64,000 nt of DNA from Mesorhizobium sp. B2-7-1 (GTDB taxonomy: Bacteria; Pseudomonadota; Alphaproteobacteria; Rhizobiales; Rhizobiaceae): assembly GCF_006440735.1 (NCBI RefSeq), contig NZ_VFUA01000017.1, positions 1-64,000 on the forward strand, read 5' to 3'. Positions within the stretch are counted from its first letter, which is position 1. Each line of letters opens with the position of its first letter. The position numbers were made by a program, and so were the translations under genes. Below the pieces are notes generated by a model. The model was not told where the DNA came from. It saw only the letters and a list, made by a program, of their open reading frames with translations, and did no database searches. This document shows, one piece after another, positions 31,687 to 40,864 of the stretch.

Positions 31687-32841
31687 TCAGTAGGCGGAAG
31701 AGCCCGCCTTCTCGATGCTCTTCTCGCCGACCTTGCCCCACAGCACGCTGTAGACCCAGGCGGTGTAGGCAAGGATCAGCGGCAGGAAGATCGCGGTGGC
31801 GATCAGCATGTTGCGCAGCGTGGCGCGGCTCGACGAGGCGTCGAAGACCGCAAGCGAGTGGCTGGGGTTGCTGCTCGACGGCAAAAGGATCGGGAACATT
31901 GCTAACCCCACCGTGGCGATGATCATCGCCACGCCGAGCTTCGAAGCAATGAAGGTCCATCCTTCGAACCGGGCGTGGAAGCCTGCGGCGGCAAGCAAAG
32001 GTGCGGCGATGCCGAGCCCGGGCACGATCCAGAGCAGCGGATGAGCATGGAAGTTCGCCAGCCAGGCGCCGCCATCCGCCACGACGGTCTTGATCAGCGG
32101 ATTGGACGGGCCGTCCCAGACGATCGGCGACGTCACGCGGTAGCCGCCCAGCAGGCCGAGCCAGACCAGCACGCCGCCGCCGGCAAAGAGCACCGCCGTG
32201 ACGATCGCCGAGCGCGTTCCGACGGCGCGGGCGCGGTCGGCGACGCTGCCTTCGGCCTTGAACGTCAGCCAGGCTGCGCCATGCGTCACCAGCATGGCGA
32301 GCGAGACCAGGCCGCAATAAAGCGCCAGCGGATTGAGCAGCCCGAAAAGGCTGCCCTCATAGATCGGCCGCAGGTCCGGCGTGAAGTGGAACGGAACACC
32401 CTGCAGCGTGTTGCCGACGGCGACACCGAAGATCAGCGCCGGCACCGCGCCGCCGACGAATAGCCCCCAGTCCCAACGGGTGCGCCAGGCCGGATCCGGC
32501 CGCTTCGAGCGGTACTTGAAGGCCACCGGACGCATGATCATCGCCAACAGCACCAGGAACATGGCGAGGTAGAAGCCGGAGAAGCTCACTGCATAGAGCG
32601 CCGGCCATGCGGCGAAGATGGCGCCGCCGCCAAGGATGAACCACACCTGGTTGCCCTCCCAGACCGGGCCGATTGTGTTGATCGCGACACGCCGCTCGGC
32701 GTCCGTCTTGGCGACGAAGGGCAGCAGCGCGCCGACGCCCATGTCGAACCCGTCCGTCGCGGCGAAGCCGATCAAAAGCACGCCGAGCAATATCCACCAG
32801 ATCACGCGCAGCGTTTCATAGTCGAAGAGAAATTCGATCAT
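31687..32841 (-). CDS. cydB: Cytochrome bd quinol oxidase subunit II
   Basis: The 384-residue integral membrane protein matches CydB in length and features, with about eight to nine spans and the conserved start region FDYETLRVIWWILLGVLLIGFAATDGFDMG. It pairs with CydA in the high-affinity bd oxidase that reduces O2 with quinol in the inner membrane. It follows cydA by 12 bases and precedes cydX. Expression probably depends on the FNR box upstream of cydA. Confidence 0.95.
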   Translation of the reverse strand: MIEFLFDYETLRVIWWILLGVLLIGFAATDGFDMGVGALLPFVAKTDAERRVAINTIGPVWEGNQVWFILGGGAIFAAWPALYAVSFSGFYLAMFLVLLAMIMRPVAFKYRSKRPDPAWRTRWDWGLFVGGAVPALIFGVAVGNTLQGVPFHFTPDLRPIYEGSLFGLLNPLALYCGLVSLAMLVTHGAAWLTFKAEGSVADRARAVGTRSAIVTAVLFAGGGVLVWLGLLGGYRVTSPIVWDGPSNPLIKTVVADGGAWLANFHAHPLLWIVPGLGIAAPLLAAAGFHARFEGWTFIASKLGVAMIIATVGLAMFPILLPSSSNPSHSLAVFDASSSRATLRNMLIATAIFLPLILAYTAWVYSVLWGKVGEKSIEKAGSSAY

Positions 32842-32853
32842 CGTCGTGATCCT

Positions 32854-34425
32854 TCATTCTGCCGGTTGCATTGCGGGGTCGGCGCTCGGACGCAGGTCGT
32901 CGATGACCTTCGCGATCTCGGGTCCCTTGCGGATGGCGGCCAGCATCAGCCTGACCTCGATGACGGCGAGCACGCCGTAGACGAGCGTGAAGCCGGCGAT
33001 GGTGAGCACAAGGTCGCTCACGCCGAGCTCCGAGGTGGCGAGGAAGGTCGGCAGCACGCCGTCGATGATCCACGGCTGGCGGCCGAACTCGGCCACGAAC
33101 CAGCCGACCTCGATGGCGATCCAGGGCAGCGGCATGGCGATGAGCGCGGCGCGGAACAGCCAGCGCGGCGCTTCCGTCTCCCGCGTCGTATGCCACAGCG
33201 ACACCGTAAACAGCGCCAGCAGCGCGAAGCCGCAGGCCACCATCAAACGGAAGCCGAAAAAGAGCAGCGGCACGTAAGGCACCGTCGACCAGGCGGCGTC
33301 CTTGATCTGCTGTTCGCTTGCCTGCCGCGGGTCGGGCAGGTAGCGCTTGAGCAGCAGCGCGTAGCCGAGATCCTTGGAGCTGGCATCGAAGGCGGCGCGA
33401 GCGGCGCTGTCGTTGCGGTCCGCCTTGATCTTCTCCAGCGCGTCATAGGCCACGATACCGTTGCGGATGCGGACTTCCGCGTGGGCGACGAGCTCGTCGA
33501 TGCCGGCGATCTGCCTGTCGAACGAGCGCGTGCCGATAATGCCCATCACCCATGGAATGTGGATGGCGAAATGCGTTTGGCGATCGCTCTGGCTCGGAAT
33601 GCCGAACGCCGTGAACGATGCCGGCGCGGGCTCTGTCTCCCACATGGCCTCGATGGCCGCGAGCTTCATTTTCTGGTTGTCGGTGAGCGCATAGCCGCTC
33701 TCGTCGCCGAGCACGATCACCGACAGCGCCGATGCCACGCCGAAGGCCGACGCGATCACGAAGGAGCGCTTGGCGAGCTGGACGTGGCGCCCCCTCAAGA
33801 GATACCAGGCCGAGACGCCGAGCACGAAGGTGGCGGCGCAGACATAGCCGGCGGAGACGGTGTGGACGAACTTCGCCTGCGCCACCGGATTGAAGATCAC
33901 GGCCACGAAATCCGTGACTTCCATGCGCATCGTGTCCGGATTGAAGGCCGAGCCGACCGGGTTCTGCATCCAGCCATTGGCGATCAGGATCCACAGCGCC
34001 GAGAAGTTGGTGCCGAGCGCCATCAGCCAGGTCACGATCATATGCGCGCGCGGCGAAAGCCGGTCCCAGCCGAAGAAGAAAAGCCCGACGAAAGTGGCCT
34101 CGAGGAAGAAGGCCATCAGCCCCTCGATGGCCAGAGGCGCCCCGAACACATCGCCGACATAGTGCGAGTAATAGGCCCAGTTCATGCCGAACTGGAATTC
34201 CATGGTGATGCCGGTGGCGACGCCGAGCGCGAAGTTGATGCCGAACAGCACGCCCCAGAACTTCGTCATGTCGCGCCAGATGGTGCGGCGAGTCATCACA
34301 TAGACGGTCTCCATCATGGCGATCAGGATGGAGAGGCCGAGCGTCAAAGGCACAAACAGGAAATGGTAGAGGGCCGTCAGCGCGAATTGCAGCCGCGACA
34401 GGTCGACGAGAAGAAAGTCGGACAT
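32854..34425 (-). CDS. cydA: Cytochrome bd quinol oxidase subunit I
   Basis: This 523-residue membrane protein carries the haems. Conserved features are the N-terminal SRLQFALTALYHFLFVPLTLG (axial His19-region), GxxxEFQFGxNW (TMEFQFGMNW near residue 75) and the GRQPWI motif near residue 440. Its length equals E. coli CydA (long Q-loop type). The ATG at 34425 has AAGGATG upstream. The FNR/FixK box at 34478-34491 lies 53 bases upstream, so low-oxygen induction by the nearby FnrN is likely. It is followed by cydB and cydX. Confidence 0.95.
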   Translation of the reverse strand: MSDFLLVDLSRLQFALTALYHFLFVPLTLGLSILIAMMETVYVMTRRTIWRDMTKFWGVLFGINFALGVATGITMEFQFGMNWAYYSHYVGDVFGAPLAIEGLMAFFLEATFVGLFFFGWDRLSPRAHMIVTWLMALGTNFSALWILIANGWMQNPVGSAFNPDTMRMEVTDFVAVIFNPVAQAKFVHTVSAGYVCAATFVLGVSAWYLLRGRHVQLAKRSFVIASAFGVASALSVIVLGDESGYALTDNQKMKLAAIEAMWETEPAPASFTAFGIPSQSDRQTHFAIHIPWVMGIIGTRSFDRQIAGIDELVAHAEVRIRNGIVAYDALEKIKADRNDSAARAAFDASSKDLGYALLLKRYLPDPRQASEQQIKDAAWSTVPYVPLLFFGFRLMVACGFALLALFTVSLWHTTRETEAPRWLFRAALIAMPLPWIAIEVGWFVAEFGRQPWIIDGVLPTFLATSELGVSDLVLTIAGFTLVYGVLAVIEVRLMLAAIRKGPEIAKVIDDLRPSADPAMQPAE

Positions 34426-34477
34426 GAGAGCATCCTTTCTGGATACCGCCTCATAGCGCGCCACGAATGCCGGCGAC

Positions 34478-34491
34478 TTGATCTGGATCAA
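34478..34491. promoter_or_regulatory. Perfect FNR/FixK box between cydA and cydD
   Basis: TTGATCTGGATCAA is the full TTGAT-N4-ATCAA anaerobox. It lies in the 100-base gap between divergent cydA (start 34425) and cydD (start 34526), so one site could control both the oxidase subunits and their assembly transporter. A cysteine-bearing FnrN-type regulator is encoded at 30229-30951. Confidence 0.85.
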
Positions 34492-34525
34492 TTCCTTTCC
34501 TCTCCGCGTGTGCGAAAACCGGGCC

Positions 34526-36142
34526 ATGCAAACGCCGGCCGTTCCCGCACCAGCCTCTGATCCCTCAGTCCCCTCGCCCGGCGCTTTCCAGGCGCTCGCC
34601 ACCGCAAGGCAGCTTGCAAAACGCGGTTTGCGCCAGTTGCTTGCCGCGCAAGTCGCCCGCACCGCGCTGCGGCTTGGCTTCGCCGCCACGGCGGCGATGG
34701 CGGTGGGGCGGCTCGTCATGGGGGAGCCCGTCGCCGCCTGGGTCGTCCCGGTCGCGATGGTTTTTCTCCTGGCTGCCTGCCTCGCCGGGCTTGCCGCCGA
34801 CAGGGCGCAAGCCTCCGCGGAAACCGCCGTGTCGATCGGCCTGCGCGAGCTGGCGGGCAAGCGGCTGGACGAGATGCCGGCACGTCAATTACAGGCGCTT
34901 TCGGTCGGCGGCGTCATCATGTCGATGCAGCGTCACCCGGAAGCGGTCGCCGGCCTCGCCGTCGGCCATCGCGCGGCAAGCGCCATGATGGCGGCCGGGC
35001 CGCTGCTCGCCGCGGCAGCCCTTTTCCTCGTCTCCTGGCAGGCAGCGCTGCTGGTCATCTGCCTGACGCCGGTGATGATCCTGTTCTTCGCACTGATAGG
35101 CGATGCCATCCGCCGACGCGCCGATGCGCAGGAACGCGCCTTCGGCCGGCTGGCCGGCCAGTTCGCCGACCGCCTCCGCACCTTGCCCACGATCCTCGCC
35201 AACCATGCCATGACCGGCGAAGAGGCAAAACTGGCCCAGCGCCTCGAAGCCTATGCCGGCAACACGATGGGCGTGCTGCGCATCGCCTTCGCCAATGCCG
35301 CCATCATCGATTTCTTCGCCTCGCTCTCGATCGCGATCCTCGCCGTCTTTCTCGGCCTCGGCCACCTGAAGCTCGCGATGATTCCCGGTTTCTCCAATCT
35401 CGAGCTCTGGCAGAGCCTGTTCATCCTGATGATCGCGCCGGAATATTTTGCGCCTTTCCGGCGCTTCTCCGAGCAGTACCACGCCAAGGCGGAGGGGCTG
35501 GCGGCGGCCGACGCGCTGGACGGGCTGCTCGATGTCAGTCCGGTTGCGGCCAAAGCCCTGCCGGTGCTCGACCGGCTGTCCCTGGCGCTGCCGGCGCGCG
35601 GCCTCGTCGCCGTGGTCGGTCCCAGTGGGTCAGGGAAATCGACCCTGCTGCGTCGTCTCGCCGGCCTCGAACCGGGCGGCAAGCCGACGCCGGGAGCCCA
35701 CCCGTTGGCCGCCAAGGAAATCGCCTGGGTCTCGACGGACGCATACGTGCCGGAAGGAACGCTGGCCGAGGCGGTTTCGTGGAACGCCGGCGCGGTGGAC
35801 CGAAACCGGCTGGAAGACGCCGCTGGCGCGATCGGGCTGCTTGACGACGCGCTGCTGCCGGGCGGCCTCGATGCCAAGCTGGACAAGGGCGGCGCCAACC
35901 TTTCGGGCGGCCAGCGGCTGCGCATCGCGGTCGCCCGGGCGCAACTCTCCGTTCGGACCGTGCTGGCCGACGAGCCGACCGCGAAGCTCGACCGCGAGAC
36001 GGCCGAAGCCGTGCGGCGCATGCTGCTGGAGATGTCGCGGAAGCGGCTGGTCGTCGTGGCGACGCATGACCGGGACCTCGCCGCCGCCGCGGATATCGTT
36101 CTGGATCTCACCCGCAACGATACCGTCGAGGTGGCGGCATGA
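34526..36142 (+). CDS. cydD: ABC exporter subunit CydD (cytochrome bd assembly)
   Basis: The 538-residue protein has an N-terminal membrane domain (about residues 40-310) and a C-terminal ATPase with Walker A GPSGSGKST, signature LSGGQRLRIAVARA and a Walker B ending VLADEPT. CydDC exports cysteine and glutathione and is needed for bd oxidase assembly. The ATG at 34526 has a weak ribosome binding site, but upstream in-frame starts overlap the FNR box. It overlaps cydC by four bases. Confidence 0.9.
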   Translation: MQTPAVPAPASDPSVPSPGAFQALATARQLAKRGLRQLLAAQVARTALRLGFAATAAMAVGRLVMGEPVAAWVVPVAMVFLLAACLAGLAADRAQASAETAVSIGLRELAGKRLDEMPARQLQALSVGGVIMSMQRHPEAVAGLAVGHRAASAMMAAGPLLAAAALFLVSWQAALLVICLTPVMILFFALIGDAIRRRADAQERAFGRLAGQFADRLRTLPTILANHAMTGEEAKLAQRLEAYAGNTMGVLRIAFANAAIIDFFASLSIAILAVFLGLGHLKLAMIPGFSNLELWQSLFILMIAPEYFAPFRRFSEQYHAKAEGLAAADALDGLLDVSPVAAKALPVLDRLSLALPARGLVAVVGPSGSGKSTLLRRLAGLEPGGKPTPGAHPLAAKEIAWVSTDAYVPEGTLAEAVSWNAGAVDRNRLEDAAGAIGLLDDALLPGGLDAKLDKGGANLSGGQRLRIAVARAQLSVRTVLADEPTAKLDRETAEAVRRMLLEMSRKRLVVVATHDRDLAAAADIVLDLTRNDTVEVAA

Positions 36143-37740
36143 GCGCTGCATATCAATCGTCGAGCCGTAAGTCGTGGCGGCTGGCGACGGGCTTCGCCTT
36201 CGCTGCCCTGGCCTGCGCCATATTGCTGGGCGGGGTTTCCGCCTGGCTGCTCGGATCGGTGGCGATCGCGGGCCTTTCAGCGGCCGCCTTCACCTTCAAC
36301 TTCCACATCCCGGCCGCTTTGATCAGGATGTTCGCGGTCGGCCGCACCGCCGCGCGCTATGGCGAGCGGTTGACCGGGCATAAGGCGGCGCTCACCGATC
36401 AGGTGGCGCGGCGCGTCGAGCTCTTCGCCGCCATGGCGGCGGCGCCGGCCGTGCGCCGGGCCGGATGGCAGCTCGGCGACGATGCCCGCCTCGCCGACTA
36501 TCTCGACGACGTCGAGGACCTCGACTACGCCAGGCTGCGCGCCGGCCTGCCAGCGCTGACGCTCGGCTGCGGCCTCGCGGCCCTGATCGCGGGCTCGGCG
36601 GTGCTGGCGCCTTTATCCCTTTTGCCGATCACCCTCTTTCTGCTTGCCATCCTGTTCGCGGGGAACCGGGTGGCCAAGGCTGGCGCCATGGCATGGGGTG
36701 AGACCAGGTCGCTGCGTCGCGGGGGCGCAGTGAGGCTTGGCGCGGCCATGGCGTCAGTCATCCCCTTGAAGGCGGAAGCCGCCTGGAGCCGCGAAGGCAC
36801 TGAGGCCCTTACCGCGCTCTCCCGCGCCGACGGCGCGCTGCTTGCGCTTCGCCGGCTGCAGGCCATGCTGGACATGATCGGCGCGGCCTTCGGTCCGGTT
36901 GCCGGCATCAGCGTGATGGCGGCCGCCTGGCATGCCGGCAGGCAAGGCGCGGACCTTCTTGCGCCTATGCTGCTCGCCTTCTCCTGGCTGGCGCTGGGCG
37001 AAGCCATGAATGGCGCGTCGCGCATGCTGGTTGCCGTGCTTCGCCGCAACGCGGCGCGCAACGAGATCGAGCAATGGACGCAGACAGCGGCAGCGGCCGG
37101 CAGACGCGATTCGGCTACCGCCGAGGCTCCGCCGCGCCTGCTGCGCCACGGCGCGCTGCAGCGTCGCGCGCCTGACGGCCGCGCCATCGGAATGCCCATC
37201 TCCCTGCTTCTCGCACCGGGCCAGCCGACGCTGCTCGTCGGGGCGAGCGGCTCGGGCAAGACCAGCCTGCTCAAGCAGATCGCAGGCTGGATCGGCGACG
37301 ATGCCTTTGCCGCCGGCGACTGCATCCTGTCGGCGAGCGAGCGTCGGTCGCAAGCGGCGCTCGTCCTGCACGACGCGGTCGTCCTCGAGGACACCGTCCG
37401 CGCCAATCTCTTCGCCGGCGATGTCCCGGACGCGGCACTCTGGCGGGCGGTGGAAGCAGTCGAAATGGACGGCCGTATCCACGAGGCCGGCGGGCTGGAC
37501 GCCTGGATCAAGCAGGACCGGTTCTCGCTCGGCGAGGTGCAGCGCATCAATCTCGCCCGCGCCTGGCTGTCGACCAAGCCCCTGATGCTGCTCGACGAGC
37601 CGACCGAGCACCTCGACGATACACAGGGAGCGCGCATTCTCGAGCGGCTACTCGCCCGCTTCAGCGATCGCATTGTCGTCGTCTCCACCCATCGCGCACC
37701 GCCGCTCCGCGATGTTAGCGTGATCGCATTGCGGCCGTGA
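36139..37740 (+). CDS. cydC: ABC exporter subunit CydC (cytochrome bd assembly)
   Basis: This 533-residue partner of CydD has an N-terminal membrane domain (about 15-310, with AARYGERLTGHKAA, typical of CydC) and a C-terminal ATPase with Walker A GASGSGKTS and Walker B MLLDEPTEHLD. Its signature, FSLGEVQRINLARAW, departs from the usual LSGGQ, and the nucleotide domain is short, so hydrolysis may rely on the CydD side. The start overlaps cydD (ATGA). A hairpin with a T-run follows at 37748. Confidence 0.9.
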   Translation: MSAAYQSSSRKSWRLATGFAFAALACAILLGGVSAWLLGSVAIAGLSAAAFTFNFHIPAALIRMFAVGRTAARYGERLTGHKAALTDQVARRVELFAAMAAAPAVRRAGWQLGDDARLADYLDDVEDLDYARLRAGLPALTLGCGLAALIAGSAVLAPLSLLPITLFLLAILFAGNRVAKAGAMAWGETRSLRRGGAVRLGAAMASVIPLKAEAAWSREGTEALTALSRADGALLALRRLQAMLDMIGAAFGPVAGISVMAAAWHAGRQGADLLAPMLLAFSWLALGEAMNGASRMLVAVLRRNAARNEIEQWTQTAAAAGRRDSATAEAPPRLLRHGALQRRAPDGRAIGMPISLLLAPGQPTLLVGASGSGKTSLLKQIAGWIGDDAFAAGDCILSASERRSQAALVLHDAVVLEDTVRANLFAGDVPDAALWRAVEAVEMDGRIHEAGGLDAWIKQDRFSLGEVQRINLARAWLSTKPLMLLDEPTEHLDDTQGARILERLLARFSDRIVVVSTHRAPPLRDVSVIALRP

Positions 37741-37747
37741 ATGCCAT

Positions 37748-37764
37748 GCCAACCGAAGGCTGGC
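37748..37764 (+). terminator. Hairpin with T-rich tail after cydC
   Basis: GCCAACC and GGCTGGC pair around GAA with one mismatch, followed by CGGCCTTTT. It lies 7 bases after the cydC stop and just before the convergent HlyD-family gene end at 37772. A modest intrinsic terminator. Confidence 0.5.
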
Positions 37765-37771
37765 GGCCTTT

Positions 37772-39103
37772 TCACTCCTCCTTGAAGGCGTGGGCGAAAC
37801 TGTCTGCGACAGGCTGAAAGAGATATTCGAGCAAGGTTCGCTTGCCGGTGACAACGGAGACGTCCACCGGCATTCCCGGATATAGCTTCACTTGCGGGAG
37901 CTTCTTGAGTTCATCCGCGCCCACCTCGACCGTCCCCCTGAAAAACGTCACGCCGCTGCGCTCGTCGATCTCGGCGTCGGCCGAAATCCGCGTAAGGGCG
38001 CCCTTCACCGTGGGCGTGGTCCTCTGCTTGTAGGCGACAAGCCGCACCGTCGCCGGCAGACCGGGGCGAACGACATCGATATCCAGCGGCTGAATCTTGA
38101 CGTCCAGCACCATCTTGTCCTGGTCGGGAACCAGATCGAGAATAATTCCGCCGGGGGGTACAACGCCGCCCGGCGTGAAATACCGAAGGTTCATTACTGC
38201 CCCATCTTCCGGCGCGACGACATCCTGGCGCGCTGCACGCGCGTCGGTCTTTTGAAGTGCCTTTTCGAGCTCAGAGCGTTTGGTCTGAACGTCACGAAGG
38301 TCCTCGGCGGCCTTCTTGACATAGGAGAGCCGGCCATTATCGATCTGCGCATCCGCCTCGGCGATCTGCTGCCGCAGGCTCTCTATATTCCCACGGTTCG
38401 AATCGGCCTCACCCTTTGCGGCGATGATCTGCCGTTCGAGCTGGAGCACGCGGGACTTCACCCCATAGCCTTTCTTGAGAAGTGTGCGGGCGTCCGCCAG
38501 CTCTTCCCGCAGAGACGGCAACTGGATCTCGTAGGCCGCAACTCTCGCAGCGAGCGCAGACATCTGGGCATGGTATTGGGCGATCCGCTGCTGCCAGACC
38601 TCGACCTCCGACGCCTGAACCTTGGCCTGGTCCTGGAAGATGCGCTCCTGCCCGGCCATGGCCTCGGCGACGGTCGGTTCGCTTCGCCGGGCCGACAGGT
38701 CCGCCGAAAAAGGAATTGTCTTCAGGCCGTCGCGCTGCGCGATCAGGCGGGCTTCGCCGGCGAGCGCGGAATCGAGTTCGCCACGCACGGCATCGCGATC
38801 GGATTCCGCGTCAAGCCCGTCGAGGCGGACCAGTATCTGGCCCTGCTTGACCAGGTCTCCCTCCCGGACCAGGATTTCCCGGATGATGCCGCCTTCCAGG
38901 TGCTGTATGGTCTTGCGATTGCTGTCGACCTTTACCACCCCGGGCGCGACCGCCGCGCTCGTCAGCGGGGCGGTGGCTGCCCAGAGGCCGAAGCCGCCGA
39001 ACAGCAGGCCGATGACGGTCAGGCCGCCGAAGACATGGGCGCTTACCGCCGGCCAAGCGGGCGGTGGCGGCGGCATTTTCACCGAAAGGGCGGCTTCCGT
39101 CAC
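37772..39103 (-). CDS. HlyD-family type I secretion membrane fusion protein
   Basis: The 443-residue periplasmic adaptor has one N-terminal membrane span (about residues 20-48), a lipoyl/barrel half (HLEGGIIREILVREGDLV, about 75-92), a long coiled-coil region (about 160-300) and a C-terminal barrel (VKLYPGMPVDVSVVTGKRTLLEYL) typical of HlyD/PrsE. It links the inner-membrane ATPase to an outer-membrane TolC channel encoded elsewhere. The GTG at 39103 overlaps the stop of the ATPase gene (GTGA) and has AAAGGA upstream. Its cargo is probably the RTX protein two genes upstream. Confidence 0.92.
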   Translation of the reverse strand: MTEAALSVKMPPPPPAWPAVSAHVFGGLTVIGLLFGGFGLWAATAPLTSAAVAPGVVKVDSNRKTIQHLEGGIIREILVREGDLVKQGQILVRLDGLDAESDRDAVRGELDSALAGEARLIAQRDGLKTIPFSADLSARRSEPTVAEAMAGQERIFQDQAKVQASEVEVWQQRIAQYHAQMSALAARVAAYEIQLPSLREELADARTLLKKGYGVKSRVLQLERQIIAAKGEADSNRGNIESLRQQIAEADAQIDNGRLSYVKKAAEDLRDVQTKRSELEKALQKTDARAARQDVVAPEDGAVMNLRYFTPGGVVPPGGIILDLVPDQDKMVLDVKIQPLDIDVVRPGLPATVRLVAYKQRTTPTVKGALTRISADAEIDERSGVTFFRGTVEVGADELKKLPQVKLYPGMPVDVSVVTGKRTLLEYLFQPVADSFAHAFKEE

Positions 39104-40833
39104 GACCCGGTCCTTTCGGAGCTCACGACCCGGACCTGCGGCGGGGCGTGCTGCTGCTCGGGGCGGCGCAGTTGCGCAAGCACGGCGTCGCGCGGGCCGA
39201 ACATCTGCGACTGGCCTTCGTTGAGCACCAGGACGCAATCGACGTTCACCATCAGCGGTGGGCGGTGGGCGACGATCACCACCGTCGAGCCGGCCTCCTT
39301 CATTGCGGCAATCCCCTGGTTCAGCGCTTCCTCTCCGACTGCATCGAGATTCGAGTTCGGCTCGTCCAGCACGACCAGCGCCGGACGGCGATAGAGCGCC
39401 CTGGCAAGGCCGATGCGCTGGCGTTGCCCGCCGGAAAGCACCGACCCCTGTTCGCCGATCTCGGTATCGTAGCCGTTCGGGAGCCTGAGGATCATCTCGT
39501 GCACGCCGGCCATCCGCGCGGCGGCCACGATCTCGGCCGGATCGCCTTGCTCCATACGGGCAATGTTCTCGCGGACGGTGCCGGGAAAGAGTTCGACGTC
39601 CTGGGGGAGATAGCCCACATATGAGCCGAAATCGGCGCGGTTCCAGGAAAACACATCGACACCGTCGAGCCGCACCCGCCCTTGCTGTGGCGAAAGCATG
39701 CCGACGATCAGGCGGGCAAGCGTCGACTTGCCAGCAGCCGACGGCCCGATCACCGCAAGCACCTGGCCTGGCGGCACGACGAAGGAGAGGTTCCTCAGCA
39801 CGGGCTCCTTGCCGCCGGCCGGCGTATAGACGAGGGCGTCGACCGAGAGGCGTCCTTGGGGCCGCGGCAATTCCATCCCTGGCGGACGCAGCGACGGAGC
39901 CTCGAACAGCCGGTCCAGCCGACGCCAGGCCTCGCGAGCGGCGGCCGTCTGCTTCCAGGTTGCGATAGCCTGCTCGACTGGGGCGAGCGCACGCGACATG
40001 ATGATCGAGGCCGCGATCATGGCGCCGGGCGAGACTTCGTGGCGCAGCGACAGCCAGGCGCCGAGCCCCAGCACCGCGACTTGCAGGAACATCCGGAACG
40101 GCTTGGTGAATGCATTGATCAGGCCGGCCCAGTCGCTGGCGGTCGTCTGCAGCGCGAGCACGGACGCATTGGCCGCATCCCAACGCCGGGCGAGCACGCC
40201 GCCCATGCCCATCCCGTCAATGACCTCGGCATTGCGGAAACCGGCATCCGCCGCCTGGTAGGCGCGCGCGGAAGCGGCGTTGGCCTGTTTGAGCGTGTTG
40301 GCCGTCAGCGCGTTGTTGGCGAGGGCGAAGCCGAACAGGATGATCGCGCCGCCCAGCGCCAGAAGTCCAAGCAGGGGATGCAACAGGAAGATGAAGCCGA
40401 GATAGAGCGGCATCCACGGCGCGTCGAACAGCGCCATGATGCCGCCGCCGCCAAGATAGCCGCGCAGCGTGGCGAGGTCTCGCAGCGCCTCGGTGCGGTA
40501 GGAGGAGGCGCGCAACGCGTTCTCAAGCCCGCGGCCCAGCACCTGCGGCGACAGCACGCGGTCGATCCAGGCGCCGAGCTGCACAAGCAGCCGCGAGCGG
40601 AAGAATTCGAGCGCACCCATCGCAGCGAGCGCCATTGTCGTGATCAGCGTCAGATAGACGAGCGTCTCCACGCTGCGTCCCGTCAGCACACGATCATAGA
40701 CCTGCAACATGTAGATCGAGGTCGAGAGCACGAGCAGGTTGATGACGAAGCTGAACCCCGCCACCGCGGCGAAACCGCCGCGGCAGCGAGACAGGGCAAG
40801 CTTGAGGGGAGAGAGGCCCTGCATCACGATCAT
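39100..40833 (-). CDS. Type I secretion ABC transporter (PrsD/HlyB-like)
   Basis: The 577-residue inner-membrane exporter has a six-span membrane domain (about residues 15-310) and an ATPase with Walker A GPSAAGKST, signature LSGGQRQRIGLARAL and Walker B VVLDEPNSNLD. It lacks an N-terminal peptidase domain, as in PrsD-type exporters of RTX proteins. It lies between the RTX gene (32 bases upstream) and the HlyD gene (overlapping). The start ATG at 40833 has no clear ribosome binding site; an internal ATG at 40824 (MQGLS) is an alternative. Confidence 0.92.
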   Translation of the reverse strand: MIVMQGLSPLKLALSRCRGGFAAVAGFSFVINLLVLSTSIYMLQVYDRVLTGRSVETLVYLTLITTMALAAMGALEFFRSRLLVQLGAWIDRVLSPQVLGRGLENALRASSYRTEALRDLATLRGYLGGGGIMALFDAPWMPLYLGFIFLLHPLLGLLALGGAIILFGFALANNALTANTLKQANAASARAYQAADAGFRNAEVIDGMGMGGVLARRWDAANASVLALQTTASDWAGLINAFTKPFRMFLQVAVLGLGAWLSLRHEVSPGAMIAASIIMSRALAPVEQAIATWKQTAAAREAWRRLDRLFEAPSLRPPGMELPRPQGRLSVDALVYTPAGGKEPVLRNLSFVVPPGQVLAVIGPSAAGKSTLARLIVGMLSPQQGRVRLDGVDVFSWNRADFGSYVGYLPQDVELFPGTVRENIARMEQGDPAEIVAAARMAGVHEMILRLPNGYDTEIGEQGSVLSGGQRQRIGLARALYRRPALVVLDEPNSNLDAVGEEALNQGIAAMKEAGSTVVIVAHRPPLMVNVDCVLVLNEGQSQMFGPRDAVLAQLRRPEQQHAPPQVRVVSSERTGS

Positions 40834-40864
40834 CTACCGCTTCATCGTCTTCCTGTGGGCCCCA

